Notes: generated by a model from the letters alone, not told the origin. Shown: positions 1-11,606, numbered from the stretch's first letter. The stretch is 64,000 nt of DNA from Deltaproteobacteria bacterium (GCA_028817435.1 JAPPPQ010000013.1:62001-126000), one strand, 5' to 3'. Made by a program: numbers and translations.

Positions 1-563
1 AACCAGCCGAGCAAAAAGGCGATGAGCGGGCTCTGGGTGGTGCTGGAGGCAAAAGAGCCGATGGCCGCATAGGCCAGGCCGAGCAGCCACAACCCCAACA
101 GCCCGGTGAGGGCGCGGGGCGCTTCGGGATTGCCCGCCACAAAGAGCAGCGTCGTGAGCAGCGCCACCGCCACCGTGAAGATGGTAACCAGCGCCGCCAC
201 CGCCAGATACTTGCCGAGCACCAGTTCCCAGGTGGTAATGGGGCTGGTCATCAGCAATTCCTGCGTGCCCTGCGCCTTTTCGTTTGCGAAAAGCCCCATG
301 GTGAGGCCGGGCACCAGAAACCAGAACAGCAACAGCAGCATTTGGTAGTAGCCGGAGAGAACCCAGTCGTTGATGTTGAGATCCGGCGGCGCTTCCATTT
401 GCCACTGCGAATCGTAAAAGCTGCTCGCCTGCAGAAAGCTCTCCACATGCAGCAGAAAGAAGAAGCCCGCCATGAGCGTGAACAGCACCAGCACCGCGTA
501 GGCCACCGGCGAGGTGAAGTAAGCGCCGAGCTCGCGGCCGGCAATGGCGCGGATGTGCCTCAC
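1..563 (-). CDS. ABC-2 type transporter permease (N-terminal 187 residues, cut by window edge)
   Basis: This is the inner-membrane permease of an ABC-2 exporter and partner of the ATPase immediately upstream. The visible part has four hydrophobic helices at about residues 21-40, 72-92, 118-143 and 152-176. Between the second and third lies the conserved ABC-2 loop NEKAQGTQELLMTSP, as in gliding-motility GldF-like permeases. The GTG start overlaps the TGA of the ATPase gene (GTGA), so the two are translationally coupled. The C-terminus lies beyond base 1. In related operons a third gene for an auxiliary periplasmic component (GldG-like) follows; that cannot be checked here. Substrate unknown. 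Confidence 0.85.
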   Translation of the reverse strand, partial: MRHIRAIAGRELGAYFTSPVAYAVLVLFTLMAGFFFLLHVESFLQASSFYDSQWQMEAPPDLNINDWVLSGYYQMLLLLFWFLVPGLTMGLFANEKAQGTQELLMTSPITTWELVLGKYLAVAALVTIFTVAVALLTTLLFVAGNPEAPRALTGLLGLWLLGLAYAAIGSFASSTTQSPLIAFLLGW

Positions 564-1357
564 TGCGGGGCCTCTGCGGCCTGCGCCGCTGCGTTCTCTT
601 CTTCGCGCAGGGTGAGCTGCACAAAAATGCTTTCCAGCCGCTGCCCCTCCTTGGTAATCTCCGCAAGCGGCTGATCCAGCACCTTGCGCCCGCGGTGAAT
701 CAAAATGACGCGGCGGCAAATGGCCTCCACCTCGGCCAGAATGTGGGTGGAAAGCACAATGGTCACCCCCGCGCCGCCCTCTGCGCCCTCGCCGGGCGCG
801 GCCAGGCCCTCAATCAGCCGGCGGATTTCGCGGATTTGAATGGGGTCCAGCCCCGCGGTGGGCTCGTCCAGAATGAGCACGCGGGGCTCGTGCACAATGG
901 CCTGGGCCAGCCCCACCCGCTGCCGATAGCCCTTGGAGAGCGTGCCGATGGCGCGGCGCTCTTCGCCGGCCAGGCCGCAGCGCGCAATGGCGCGGGCCAC
1001 GGCCGCGCTGCGCGCCGGCCTCGGCACATCCTTCAGGTCCGCCACATAGGCCAGATAGCCCTGCACATCCATCTCGGGATACAGCGGCGGATTCTCCGGC
1101 AAATAGCCGATGGCGCGGCGCGCGCTGCGGGGCGCGCGAAAAATGTCGTGGCCGGCAATGCGCGCGCCGCCATCGCTGGCCGGCAGCGCCCCGGCCAGAA
1201 TGCGCATGGTCGTGGTCTTGCCCGCGCCGTTGGGGCCCAGAAAGCCCACTACCTCGCCGGCGCGCGCCGTGAAAGAAATGCCCGCAATCGCCACGAAATC
1301 GCCGTAGCGCTTGACCAGGCCGCTGGCCTCAATGGTGGGCGAACTGGCGTCCATCAC
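560..1357 (-). CDS. ABC transporter ATP-binding protein, ABC-2/GldA-like
   Basis: This is the cytoplasmic ATPase that powers the ABC-2 permease encoded just downstream. Motifs seen in the 265 residues are Walker A GPNGAGKT (41-48), signature LSKGYRQR near 140, and Walker B LILDEP followed by the D-loop AGLD near 160. The H-loop is STH in LSTHIL. The start is either GTG at 1357 or the adjacent ATG at 1354; both are in frame and nothing decides between them. The closest family style is GldA/NatA-type ATPases of small two- or three-gene exporters. The gene ends in a GTGA overlap with the permease. The Ala-rich C-terminal tail carries no recognisable regulatory domain. Confidence 0.9.
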   Translation of the reverse strand: MMDASSPTIEASGLVKRYGDFVAIAGISFTARAGEVVGFLGPNGAGKTTTMRILAGALPASDGGARIAGHDIFRAPRSARRAIGYLPENPPLYPEMDVQGYLAYVADLKDVPRPARSAAVARAIARCGLAGEERRAIGTLSKGYRQRVGLAQAIVHEPRVLILDEPTAGLDPIQIREIRRLIEGLAAPGEGAEGGAGVTIVLSTHILAEVEAICRRVILIHRGRKVLDQPLAEITKEGQRLESIFVQLTLREEENAAAQAAEAPQ

Positions 1358-1397
1358 CGGGCAGAATAGCGGCAGCGGGCGGCGGCGCGCACCCCCA

Positions 1398-1709
1398 TCA
1401 GCCCTGGCGGCTCACAATCAGCCACTGGTAGTGCGAGGACGAGCCGGGCACCGCCCCGCCCTGCCCCTGCTCGTAGACCAGCGTGTGGCGCGAGTTCGCG
1501 CTCTCCACAATGCGGCGGAAGGCGGCGATCTTGCGGGCGGGATCGCCGGGATTGAGGCCGTGGAAGACCAGCTCGGCGCGCGGCTTCACATCCAGCACAT
1601 TCAGCAGCAGGGTCGCCAGGGTGAAGACCTTGCCAATGCCCTCCACCGCCTCCACCGAGAAGCGCGGCACCTCGACCTGGTCGAGAGAGATGCTGTATTC
1701 CAGGCGCAT
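1398..1709 (-). CDS. Conserved-looking small protein of unknown function downstream of argG
   Basis: This 103-residue protein, starting at an ATG 33 bases after the argG stop, is probably co-transcribed with argG. I do not recognise the family. It is soluble, with no signal peptide or membrane segment. It contains an aliphatic helix-like stretch (VFTLATLLLNVLDV) and ends in an aromatic/aliphatic strand (SSHYQWLIVSRQG). Codon use matches the genes around it, and the coding frame lacks the Arg/Ala-only look of the shadow frames. It could be an alpha/beta fold of about 100 residues. A role linked to arginine metabolism would be guessed only from position. Confidence 0.6.
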   Translation of the reverse strand: MRLEYSISLDQVEVPRFSVEAVEGIGKVFTLATLLLNVLDVKPRAELVFHGLNPGDPARKIAAFRRIVESANSRHTLVYEQGQGGAVPGSSSHYQWLIVSRQG

Positions 1710-1742
1710 GGCGGCGCAGAGTGCGCCGGGCGCGGCGCGTTG

Positions 1743-2936
<1,194 letters not shown>

Positions 2937-3001
2937 GTCTTCCTCCCCGCGCCAAACGCCCCCGCAACATAACGAAGCCCGCGCCCCACGGCGAAGCCCC
3001 C

Positions 3002-6000
3002 TCAGCGCCGCAACTTCCGCTGCGCCCGCCCCGTCAACCCGCCGCGCGGCGGCCGCCGGTCTGCATCCCGCGGCGCGGGAAGCGCCGTTGCGGGAATGCA
3101 ATCCCCCGTGGCGGCGGCATCCAGCGCGGCGTTGAGCTCGCCCGCCAGCGCCGCCGTGTGCTCCAGAGTCCAGAGCAATTGCAGCAGCCCATCGGTGAAG
3201 CGGTGGTCCCATTTGCGGGGGCGAATCTCATCCAGCTTCGATGAGCGGCGGCCCGCGCCCTTCCGCAACCGCCGCTTGATCCACTGCTGCACGACTTTGT
3301 AGCCGGAGACTTCGTATTCCCAAATCTCTGGTGCAACCGGGCCGAAGCGTCCGGTCAACTCGGGGCCAGCGCCGATTCGGATTTCGCGCGCGATGGAATC
3401 GTAATTGCAGGCTTCGGGATACTCGTCTTCCCCGCCGGGAACGGCCTTGCGACAGCGGGCCTTGCCCTGAACCGGCGTCCCGCGCTTTCCGCGGGGAGCG
3501 CCGGGCAGGCCGGTTTCGGGGGACAAACGCGCTCCATGGGTGTGAAGCCAGATAAGGTGGCGGCCGAGCCGCTCTGCTCTGCGGAAGAGAGCGAGGTCTT
3601 TGGTGATGGGAATGCGCGGCCCCGGCGTTTCCAATTCTGCGGCAAAGCGCGCGGTGTAATCCGACGCGGCGAGCAGCGCGTAGCAGTAGGTGAAAAGATC
3701 CGTCGCGCTGATTTCGGCGGCGTCTTGGGATTCGCCGCGCAGCTCGCCGTTCAGCGCGGCGATCAACTCAGGCGTGACATTGGGTTGGGTAGCCGCGGAA
3801 TCGCGATAAAGGGGGATAACGTCTTTGCCGCCGAAGGAACCTCGGAAGTAATGTCCATCCGGTATCAGATTTGTCACAACAGCGGCGGGGCCTTTCCCAA
3901 GTATGCCGGTCAACAGACTGGTCATAAATATCTGATCGTTACCCAAGGTCCGCAACAATTCCGGGCGAATCATATCCCCAAGCCGATTGTCCAGAAAGGC
4001 ACGGTGGTCATCGAATGCACGATAGGAGTAGGAATAGACGGACGGCGGTAGCGCGTCCATACCGAGCTCTGCAAGCGGTTCGAGGGATTCCCCATTCAAA
4101 TCAGAGTATGAGATCTCAATCTTTCGGTCTCGAGTTTCCTTAAATGCAGCCCTCCTTTCCTCAATAGAGAGATTCATGAATTCCTTCCAGCGCTTTTGCA
4201 ACACATCTTCAGTCTCTGCAATAGGCCAGGTCCTCCCGAATTTCGATCCCGTATGCTGCCACGGAAAGAGACTGGTAAGCGCAGGCCAGCGAAAGTAATC
4301 CCCTTTGCTCTCGGGTTTGAAGGGCGTATGCCAATCTTTGGGGCACATTTCCCAATTCACACTGGTGAAACGCATAATTCGATTCAATGCGTCAAATTTC
4401 TGCCTGCGCGAACCTTTGATTTTTGCGTAGCGCACTGTTGCCGGCGTTTCCCGATCTCCACATCCCTTTCGCACTCCGATAGCGATGGCTACGGGTGTCT
4501 GAATGTCAAACACATTCTCCGTCTTGCGCGCGCCCAAATTTCCGCCTTCCAAATCCAACAGCCAAAGCTCATCGAAAATCTGTCGCATAACCTCGCGCAT
4601 TCCCGCAAAACCGGGGCCAGTCAGGTAGGAAGAAGCGGTAATGAAGGAGACAATGCCACCATTGGGATGCGATTCGAAGAGCTTCCACAACGCCCAGCGC
4701 CAGAAATACACATAGACATTGTAGAGATTCACCAGATGCACCCCGCCGCCGCGCTCCCGCACCGGCTGCAGAAAATCTTCGAGAATCGGGCGGCGCTGCT
4801 CGGGAGACAAGCCCTTTTCGTCGCGCCCGTAGCGCACCCAGCCGCCCTTGCGCGCGCTCTCGTCGCCGGACTCTTTGTGCTCCCGCTCATAGGGCGGATT
4901 GCCAATGCAAACCAGAATGGTCTCCTCGGCTTTCACGCGCTGCGCCAGCTTCTGCTCCTCGACCAGCGGCCGGTGCTGCAGTGTCAGCGCTTCGGGCGGC
5001 GTGGTCCAGTGACTCTGCAAAGTGTCGGCCAGATAAATCTGCGGCCGTCCGCCGGGCAATTGCCCCCCCGCCGCCTGCAATTCCCGGGAAAGCCGCAAAT
5101 GCGCCACCGCATAAGGCCCCATCATAAACTCGAAGCCGTAGAGATTCCGCGCGACGAGGCTGGCGCGTTCGGGAACCGCACCTTTGCCATGCTTCCTCTG
5201 CACCAGTTTGAGCGCGTGCTGCACGGCAGCGACCAGATAAGCGCCGGTGCCAGCGGCGGGATCGAGAAAAGTCACGCCCTCATCGGCAAAGGCCAGCGGC
5301 TTGCCGAAGCGCCGATTCAGCAGTTCCGAAACCAGCCGCACCTGGCAATTCACCACTTGGTGCGGCGTGTAGTAAGCCCCGGACTTCTTGCGAAGCTTCG
5401 CATCGTATTCCGCCAAAAAGCCCTCGTAGAAATGCAGCCAAAGCTCATCATTGCCCCTGGCCCGCAGCGCAGTGGGCGATGCCGCGCTGAGCGCGCGGGT
5501 CAGCAAATCCAGCCCCAGGCCGATTTCGGCGCGGGCTTCGAGTTGCCCCAGCACGCGCAGCACTTGCGCGAGCAGCGGATTGTCGTTTTCCAGAGCAATG
5601 GCCGCCGCCTCGGTGGAGTGCACATCCGCGCCAGACAGGCGCGCGAGCAACATGGCGTAGGTGAGCGTCTGCGTATAGGCATCGGCGAATTGGGCATCGT
5701 CGGCGCTGGGAAACAGCGAACCGCGCCACTCCCCCGCCAATTGCGAAATGGCGGATTCCGGCTGCTGCAAGGCGGCTTCCACATCGGCGCGAATCATCTG
5801 GCAAATGGGCGCGAGAAACTTCGCCAACTGCCGGGGGCGGGTGGGAACCATGGGTTCCCAGTTGAGGAAATCAAATAACATCTCGCGCAAGGCGTTCTCG
5901 TCAGAGAACGCCCGCGGCCCGCGCACCACCTCGCCGTTGCGGCACAGGCAGAAAGTGTGGCCGTCGCTGTAAAGCAGGTTGGGCAGAGCAGAGAGCCGCT

Positions 6001-6358
6001 TCCACTGCTCCCTGTTATGGCGGCCCTTGAAGCGGCGCGGATCGCTGCCCGCGCCGGGGGCCTTCAATTCCACATAGCCGCAGAGCAGGTTATTCACCGC
6101 AACGCCGATATCGGGGCGCGCGCCGATTCCCTCGGCCCGCGCTTCCGGCCTGGTTTCGGCCTTGTGCCCGAGCGCTGCCGCAGCGCCGCGCAGCACGGCA
6201 GCTACCGGCTCCTTCAACTGATCCTCCGGGGCGGCAGATATGGTCGGGCGCTTTGCGTCCTGCGCCTGCAACACCGCCGCGAGTTGCTGCAGCGCGCTGC
6301 GGAATTGCTCGCCCCCCGCAGCCGGCGGGTTGCGCTTCCCGGATTTGGATTCAGCCAT
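3002..6358 (-). CDS. Single-chain restriction-modification enzyme (nuclease + N6-adenine methyltransferase + specificity region)
   Basis: This 1118-residue protein combines DNA cleavage and methylation. An N-terminal PD-(D/E)xK nuclease is indicated by RPDIG (81-85) and ELK (97-99). A gamma-type N6-adenine methyltransferase follows: GAYYTPHQVV (327-336), SAM-binding DPAAGTG (366-372) and catalytic NPPY (487-490). The C-terminal half resembles the target-recognition region of type ISP enzymes, but I see no helicase motifs, so type IIG/Eco57I-like is the better label. No separate specificity subunit is nearby. Bases 4141-4200 have only 26 of 60 G+C, well below the flanks, which suggests acquired DNA in the arg cluster. 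The gene ends 65 bases before argG and starts eight bases after argB. Recognition sequence unknown. Confidence 0.85.
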   Translation of the reverse strand: MAESKSGKRNPPAAGGEQFRSALQQLAAVLQAQDAKRPTISAAPEDQLKEPVAAVLRGAAAALGHKAETRPEARAEGIGARPDIGVAVNNLLCGYVELKAPGAGSDPRRFKGRHNREQWKRLSALPNLLYSDGHTFCLCRNGEVVRGPRAFSDENALREMLFDFLNWEPMVPTRPRQLAKFLAPICQMIRADVEAALQQPESAISQLAGEWRGSLFPSADDAQFADAYTQTLTYAMLLARLSGADVHSTEAAAIALENDNPLLAQVLRVLGQLEARAEIGLGLDLLTRALSAASPTALRARGNDELWLHFYEGFLAEYDAKLRKKSGAYYTPHQVVNCQVRLVSELLNRRFGKPLAFADEGVTFLDPAAGTGAYLVAAVQHALKLVQRKHGKGAVPERASLVARNLYGFEFMMGPYAVAHLRLSRELQAAGGQLPGGRPQIYLADTLQSHWTTPPEALTLQHRPLVEEQKLAQRVKAEETILVCIGNPPYEREHKESGDESARKGGWVRYGRDEKGLSPEQRRPILEDFLQPVRERGGGVHLVNLYNVYVYFWRWALWKLFESHPNGGIVSFITASSYLTGPGFAGMREVMRQIFDELWLLDLEGGNLGARKTENVFDIQTPVAIAIGVRKGCGDRETPATVRYAKIKGSRRQKFDALNRIMRFTSVNWEMCPKDWHTPFKPESKGDYFRWPALTSLFPWQHTGSKFGRTWPIAETEDVLQKRWKEFMNLSIEERRAAFKETRDRKIEISYSDLNGESLEPLAELGMDALPPSVYSYSYRAFDDHRAFLDNRLGDMIRPELLRTLGNDQIFMTSLLTGILGKGPAAVVTNLIPDGHYFRGSFGGKDVIPLYRDSAATQPNVTPELIAALNGELRGESQDAAEISATDLFTYCYALLAASDYTARFAAELETPGPRIPITKDLALFRRAERLGRHLIWLHTHGARLSPETGLPGAPRGKRGTPVQGKARCRKAVPGGEDEYPEACNYDSIAREIRIGAGPELTGRFGPVAPEIWEYEVSGYKVVQQWIKRRLRKGAGRRSSKLDEIRPRKWDHRFTDGLLQLLWTLEHTAALAGELNAALDAAATGDCIPATALPAPRDADRRPPRGGLTGRAQRKLRR

Positions 6359-6366
6359 GGATTGCC

Positions 6367-7236
6367 TCAGCCCGCCGCGTCTTCCCGCAGCAGCAGGGTG
6401 CCGACGCCCTCGTCGGTGAAGATTTCCAGTAGCAGGGCGTGCAGAATGCGGCCATCTACAATGTGGGCGCGCTGCACCCCGCCGCGCAGGGCGGCCAGGC
6501 AGCAGGTGACTTTGGGAATCATGCCGCCTTCAATCACGCCTTCGCCAATCAATCGCTGCGCTTCTTCTGCGCCGAGTTGCGAGATGGTTTGCTGGCCCGC
6601 GCCGCGCACCCCTTCCACATCCGTCAGCAAAATCAGCTTTTCGGCGGCGAGCTTTTGGGCGATGGCGCCGGCCGCCTCGTCGGCGTTGACATTGTGGGGC
6701 AGGCCGGCCTCGTCCGCCCCCAACGGCGCCACCACGGGAATGCGCCCGTGCTCCAGAGCCGCGCGGATGGGCGCGGCGTTCACCGCCACCACTTCGCCCA
6801 CGCGCCCCAGCGCCTCGCTGCGGCGGCGCACCTGCAAAATTCCGTCCCGGTCGCCGCGCAGGCCCTCGGCCTCGCCGCCCGGCCCCAATGCCTGCGCAAT
6901 GCGCTCCACAATGGCGCGGTTCAATTCGCCGCCCAAAACCTCTGCCACCACCTCCATGGCGGCGTCGCTGGTGGCGCGCAGGCCGTTGACAAAGCGCGAT
7001 TCGATGCCGCGCGCCTCCAGTTCTCGCGCAATCTGCGGCCCGCCGCCGTGGACGATGACCGGGCGCAGGCCAATGTGCTTCATCAGCACCACATCCACGG
7101 CGAAGGATTCGCGCAGCGCGGCGTCGTTCATGGCGCGGCCGCCGGACTTGATGACGAGAATCTTGCCCTGAAAGCGCCGCATATAGGGCAGCGCCTCCAC
7201 CAGCACGCGGGCTTTGTCAATCCACTGCTGCACCAT
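6367..7236 (-). CDS. argB: Acetylglutamate kinase
   Basis: ArgB phosphorylates N-acetylglutamate, the second step of arginine synthesis. Family motifs in the 289 residues are IKSGGRAM (the phosphate-binding Lys; many homologues have KYGGNAM), VIVHGGGPQI, the substrate-binding Arg region in FVNGLRATSD, NVNADEAAGAIA and LLTDVEGVRG. The ATG at 7236 is chosen because it lies four bases after the hslU stop and begins the normal family N-terminus; the open frame extends 25 codons farther into hslU. Linkage hslV-hslU-argB is a known arrangement in former Deltaproteobacteria. It should feed acetylglutamyl phosphate into the pathway finished by ArgG here. Confidence 0.96.
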   Translation of the reverse strand: MVQQWIDKARVLVEALPYMRRFQGKILVIKSGGRAMNDAALRESFAVDVVLMKHIGLRPVIVHGGGPQIARELEARGIESRFVNGLRATSDAAMEVVAEVLGGELNRAIVERIAQALGPGGEAEGLRGDRDGILQVRRRSEALGRVGEVVAVNAAPIRAALEHGRIPVVAPLGADEAGLPHNVNADEAAGAIAQKLAAEKLILLTDVEGVRGAGQQTISQLGAEEAQRLIGEGVIEGGMIPKVTCCLAALRGGVQRAHIVDGRILHALLLEIFTDEGVGTLLLREDAAG

Positions 7237-7240
7237 CGGC

Positions 7241-8622
<1,382 letters not shown>

Positions 8623-8626
<4 letters not shown>

Positions 8627-9159
8627 GGCAGCGTCACCACCTGCACCTGGTCATTGGTGTAGATGCAGATTTCGGAAGCCAGCACCAGCGCCTCCCGGGC
8701 GATTTCGCCAGCCGCCAGCTCGGTGTGGCGCGCCAAAGCGCGGGCGGCGGAAAGCGCATACGCGCCACCGGCCCCCACTGCAGCGATGCCATCGTCGGGC
8801 TCCAGCACATCGCCCTTGCCCGATACCACCAGCAGCGCCTGCGGGTCGCCCACCAGCAGCATGGCCTCCAGACGGCGCAGCACGCGGTCGGCGCGCCAAT
8901 CCCGGGCCAGCTCCACCGCCGCGCGGCGGACATTTCCGGGGTGCGCTTCCAGCTTCTCTTCCAGGCGCTCGGAGAGCGTCAGCGCATCGGCGGCCCCGCC
9001 GGCAAAGCCCAGCAACGCCTCGCCCCGCTCGGCCCGCCGCACCTTGCGCGCCCCCGCCTTCACTACGGTATCGCCCAGGGTCACCTGCCCGTCCGCCGCC
9101 AGCGCAATGGAATTGCCGCGCAGCACGCCCAGCACCGTGGTGGCCCGCAAGCGCTGCAC
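8623..9159 (-). CDS. hslV: ATP-dependent protease peptidase subunit HslV
   Basis: HslV is the N-terminal-nucleophile threonine peptidase that forms the double hexamer chamber of the HslUV protease. The sequence begins [12 protein letters not shown], so removal of a six-residue propeptide would expose the catalytic Thr of the canonical TTVL N-terminus. GFAGGAADA and the Lys in VVKAGARKV match the family active-site surroundings. The 178 residues are a normal length. The GTG start at 9159 lies immediately after the xerC stop codon without a gap, and the gene ends inside the hslU start. Confidence 0.97.
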
Positions 9160-10245
9160 TCAGCCCTCCGCCCGCGCGGCGGGCGCAGCGGATGCGGCGA
9201 GCTTGGCGGGCTTGGCGGGCTCGCCGCCGGGCGCGGCCGGCGCGCCGGGCGCGGCCCCGCCTGTTGCGGGATTGGGAGAGCGGCGGGCGCGGGGGTGGGC
9301 GCTGTCATAGACGGCGACCAGCCGCTCCGCCGAAACGGCGGTGTAGCGCTGGGTGGTGGAGAGGCTCGCGTGGCCCAGCAGTTCCTGAATGGCGCGCAGG
9401 TCTGCGCCCATATCCAGCAGATGAGTGGCGTAGCTGTGGCGCAGCCTGTGCGGGTGAACCCGGCCCGGCAGGCCCGCCTCCAAAGCGCGCTTGCGCAGCC
9501 GCCGCCGGACATCGCGGGGATCCAGCCGCCCCGGCGCAGCGCCGCGCCGCCCGCGCAGCGACGGAAACAGCGGCTCGGCCAGCGCGCCCCGGTGGCGGCG
9601 GGCATGGAGCCAGCGCTCCAGCGCCTGCCGCGCCTGCCCCGGCAGAGGCAGCACGCGCTCTTTGCCGCCCTTGCCCCACACGCGCACCACCCCGCTGTGC
9701 AAATCCACATCGCGCACATCCAGCGCCACCAGCTCGCCCACCCGCACGCCGGTGCCGTAGAGCAGCTCGAACATCGCCCGGTCGCGCAGCGCCGCCGCGC
9801 CTTCGGCAGGCGCGGCAGAGCCGGGCGCTGCGGAGGCGGCCTGTGCGGCGCTTTCGGCGGCTGCGCCTTGGGGCGCGCCGTCGAGCAGGGCGTGGCAATC
9901 GTCCACCGGCAGCGGCTTGGGCAGGCCGCGCGGGGCGCGGGGCGCGGGAATGCCAATGGTGGGATCGGCCCGGCACGCGCCGCCGCGCACCAGGTAGCGG
10001 AAGAAGCTGCGCAGCGAGGCCAGCTTGCGCCCCAGGGTGGCGGGGGATTGCCCGCCGTGGCGGGCGGCCAGAAAGCCGCGCACATCTTCGGCGCGCACCG
10101 CTTGCGGGCCGCGCCCTTCTCCCACAAAGGCCGCGAGCTGCCCCACATCGGCGGCGTAGGCGCGCCGCGTGTGGGGCGAAAAGTTGCGCTCTGCGCGCAG
10201 ATGCCGCTCGAAGCCGTCGAGGGCCGCCGCCCAGTCCAAAGCCAA
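9160..10245 (-). CDS. xerC: Tyrosine recombinase XerC-like
   Basis: This is a site-specific tyrosine recombinase that probably resolves chromosome dimers at dif. The N-terminal SAM-like DNA-binding domain occupies about residues 1-100. The catalytic domain shows the R-H-R-H-Y set: Arg in GTGVRVGELVAL, HPHRLRH, LLGHASLSTTQRY with the nucleophilic Tyr. At 361 residues it is longer than usual (about 300) because of an Ala-rich insert near residues 127-155 and an Ala/Pro tail. It leads directly into hslV and hslU, the same order as codV-clpQ-clpY in Bacillus. No integrase-type prophage context is present, so a housekeeping Xer role is most likely. Confidence 0.92.
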   Translation of the reverse strand: MALDWAAALDGFERHLRAERNFSPHTRRAYAADVGQLAAFVGEGRGPQAVRAEDVRGFLAARHGGQSPATLGRKLASLRSFFRYLVRGGACRADPTIGIPAPRAPRGLPKPLPVDDCHALLDGAPQGAAAESAAQAASAAPGSAAPAEGAAALRDRAMFELLYGTGVRVGELVALDVRDVDLHSGVVRVWGKGGKERVLPLPGQARQALERWLHARRHRGALAEPLFPSLRGRRGAAPGRLDPRDVRRRLRKRALEAGLPGRVHPHRLRHSYATHLLDMGADLRAIQELLGHASLSTTQRYTAVSAERLVAVYDSAHPRARRSPNPATGGAAPGAPAAPGGEPAKPAKLAASAAPAARAEG

Positions 10246-10290
10246 GTTGCCTCCCGCGCGCGAGCATAACCATTTCTCGCGGCGCGTTGC

Positions 10291-11466
10291 TCAGCGGGGG
10301 GCCCAGCGGCCGTCGCGGCCGCGGCAAATCAGCCCTTCGATTTCAAGCTGCGCCAGCGCGGCGGCAATTGCGCCGGGGGCGGCCTCCAGCAGCGCCGAAA
10401 GCTCTTCCTCATCGCGCGGCTCCGTCCGCAGCGCTTCCAGCGCGCCGCGCGCCAGCGCATCGCCGGGCGCGGCGGAGTCTGCGGGCGCGGTGGAAGCGGC
10501 GGGCGCGGCGGCGGCGGCGGCGGCGGAAGGCGGCGCTGCGCCTTTCTGCGATTTCGCGCGCGGCGCGGCCTTGCGGCGCGGCGGGGAGAGGCCGAGCTGC
10601 TCCAGCAAATCTGCCGCCGCAGTGAGAGGCGCAGCGCCATCGCGCAACAGCCGGTGGGGGCCTTCGCTGGTGGGGCGATCTACCGGGCCGGGGACGGCCC
10701 AGACATCCACCCCCTGCCGGGCGGCGTGGTCGGCGGTGGTGAGCGAGCCGCTGCGAATGCGCGCCTCTACCACCACAACCGCCTCTGAAATGGCGCTGAT
10801 GAGGCGGTTGCGATAGGGGAAGTGGTAGCTGCGCGGCGGCGCGCCCACGGGAAACTCGGAGACCACCGCGCCCTGCCCCGCCACCCGCCCGGCCAGGCCG
10901 CGGTGGGCGTTGGGGTAGATGCGCTCGGGGCCGCAGGCCAAAAAGGCAATGGTGGCGCCGCCGGCTTCCAGAGCGCCCTGGTGGGCGGCGGCATCCACCC
11001 CCAGCGCCAGGCCCGAGACCACCACCAGCCCGGCCCGCGCCAGCTCTGACGCAAACTGCCGGGCCACGCGTTGCCCGTAGGGCGTGGCCGCCCGCGCCCC
11101 CACCATGGCCACGCAGCGCGCCAGCAACAGGCCCGGATTGCCGCGCACGAAGAGCAGCGGCGGCGCATCGTCCAGCCGGGCCAGGCGCGCGGGGTAAAAG
11201 GCCGAGCCCAGCGGCACCCCGCGCACACCGGCCTGGGCCAGAGCGCGCAGCAGCGTCTGCGCCTCGCCCGCGGCCAGCGGCGCAACGCCGTGAGAGCGCG
11301 CCAGCGCCGCCACATCAGCGGGCGCGCCCGCGCCCGCGCCGAGCTGGCGAAACGCCGCGGGCAGCCTGCGCGAGCGCGAAAGGCCGAAGCGCCGCTGCAC
11401 GGCAAGCCACGCCAGGAAGGCGGCGCGCTCTTCCGGCGCCGCCTCCCGGGGATCGAACACATCCAT
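10291..11466 (-). CDS. dprA: DNA-processing protein DprA (Smf)
   Basis: DprA binds incoming single-stranded DNA and loads RecA during natural transformation. The 391-residue protein has an N-terminal helical region, a Rossmann-like DNA-binding core (VGARAATPYGQ, VVSGLALGVDAAAH, YPNAHRGL, EFPVGAPPRSYHFPYRNRLISA) and a C-terminal winged helix (about 330-391), separated by an Ala-rich linker. The ATG at 11466 is preferred over the upstream open frame because similarity starts there. The Shine-Dalgarno-like GGGAAG lies in the 3' arm of a seven-base-pair hairpin (11474-11493). dprA next to xerC-hslVU is a known gene order. A complete competence system cannot be judged from this window. Confidence 0.94.
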   Translation of the reverse strand: MDVFDPREAAPEERAAFLAWLAVQRRFGLSRSRRLPAAFRQLGAGAGAPADVAALARSHGVAPLAAGEAQTLLRALAQAGVRGVPLGSAFYPARLARLDDAPPLLFVRGNPGLLLARCVAMVGARAATPYGQRVARQFASELARAGLVVVSGLALGVDAAAHQGALEAGGATIAFLACGPERIYPNAHRGLAGRVAGQGAVVSEFPVGAPPRSYHFPYRNRLISAISEAVVVVEARIRSGSLTTADHAARQGVDVWAVPGPVDRPTSEGPHRLLRDGAAPLTAAADLLEQLGLSPPRRKAAPRAKSQKGAAPPSAAAAAAAPAASTAPADSAAPGDALARGALEALRTEPRDEEELSALLEAAPGAIAAALAQLEIEGLICRGRDGRWAPR

Positions 11467-11473
11467 CGCCGGA

Positions 11474-11493
11474 CTTCCCGGGACCGCGGGAAG
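11474..11493 (-). promoter_or_regulatory. Hairpin covering the dprA ribosome-binding site
   Basis: CTTCCCG (11474-11480) and CGGGAAG (11487-11493) form a perfect seven-base-pair inverted repeat with a six-base loop. On the minus strand the 3' arm contains GGGAAG, the only Shine-Dalgarno-like sequence before the dprA ATG at 11466. The hairpin could therefore limit translation. This is inference; GC-rich inverted repeats also arise by chance. Confidence 0.35.
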
Positions 11494-11606
11494 CCCCGGA
11501 GATAGCACGCCCCCGCCCCGCCGCCACCCCGCCCCGGCGGGCGGGCGGCCGGGGGCGGCCAGCGGCGGCGGCAATGGCAGCCGGTGGGCGGCCCGCCGGG
11601 CGGGCT

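Noticed and set aside
4196-5878. Long plus-strand frame across the first restriction enzyme gene
   Set aside because: It is antisense to a protein with clear nuclease and methylase motifs, and its own translation shows no family features.
3002-6358. Type ISP restriction enzyme with helicase
   Set aside because: The C-terminal half resembles type ISP specificity regions, but I find no superfamily 2 helicase motifs between nuclease and methylase, so a type IIG label fits better.
9160-10245. Phage or island integrase
   Set aside because: The tyrosine recombinase is embedded with zero-base spacing in the xerC-hslV-hslU order, and no attachment site or mobile cargo is visible.
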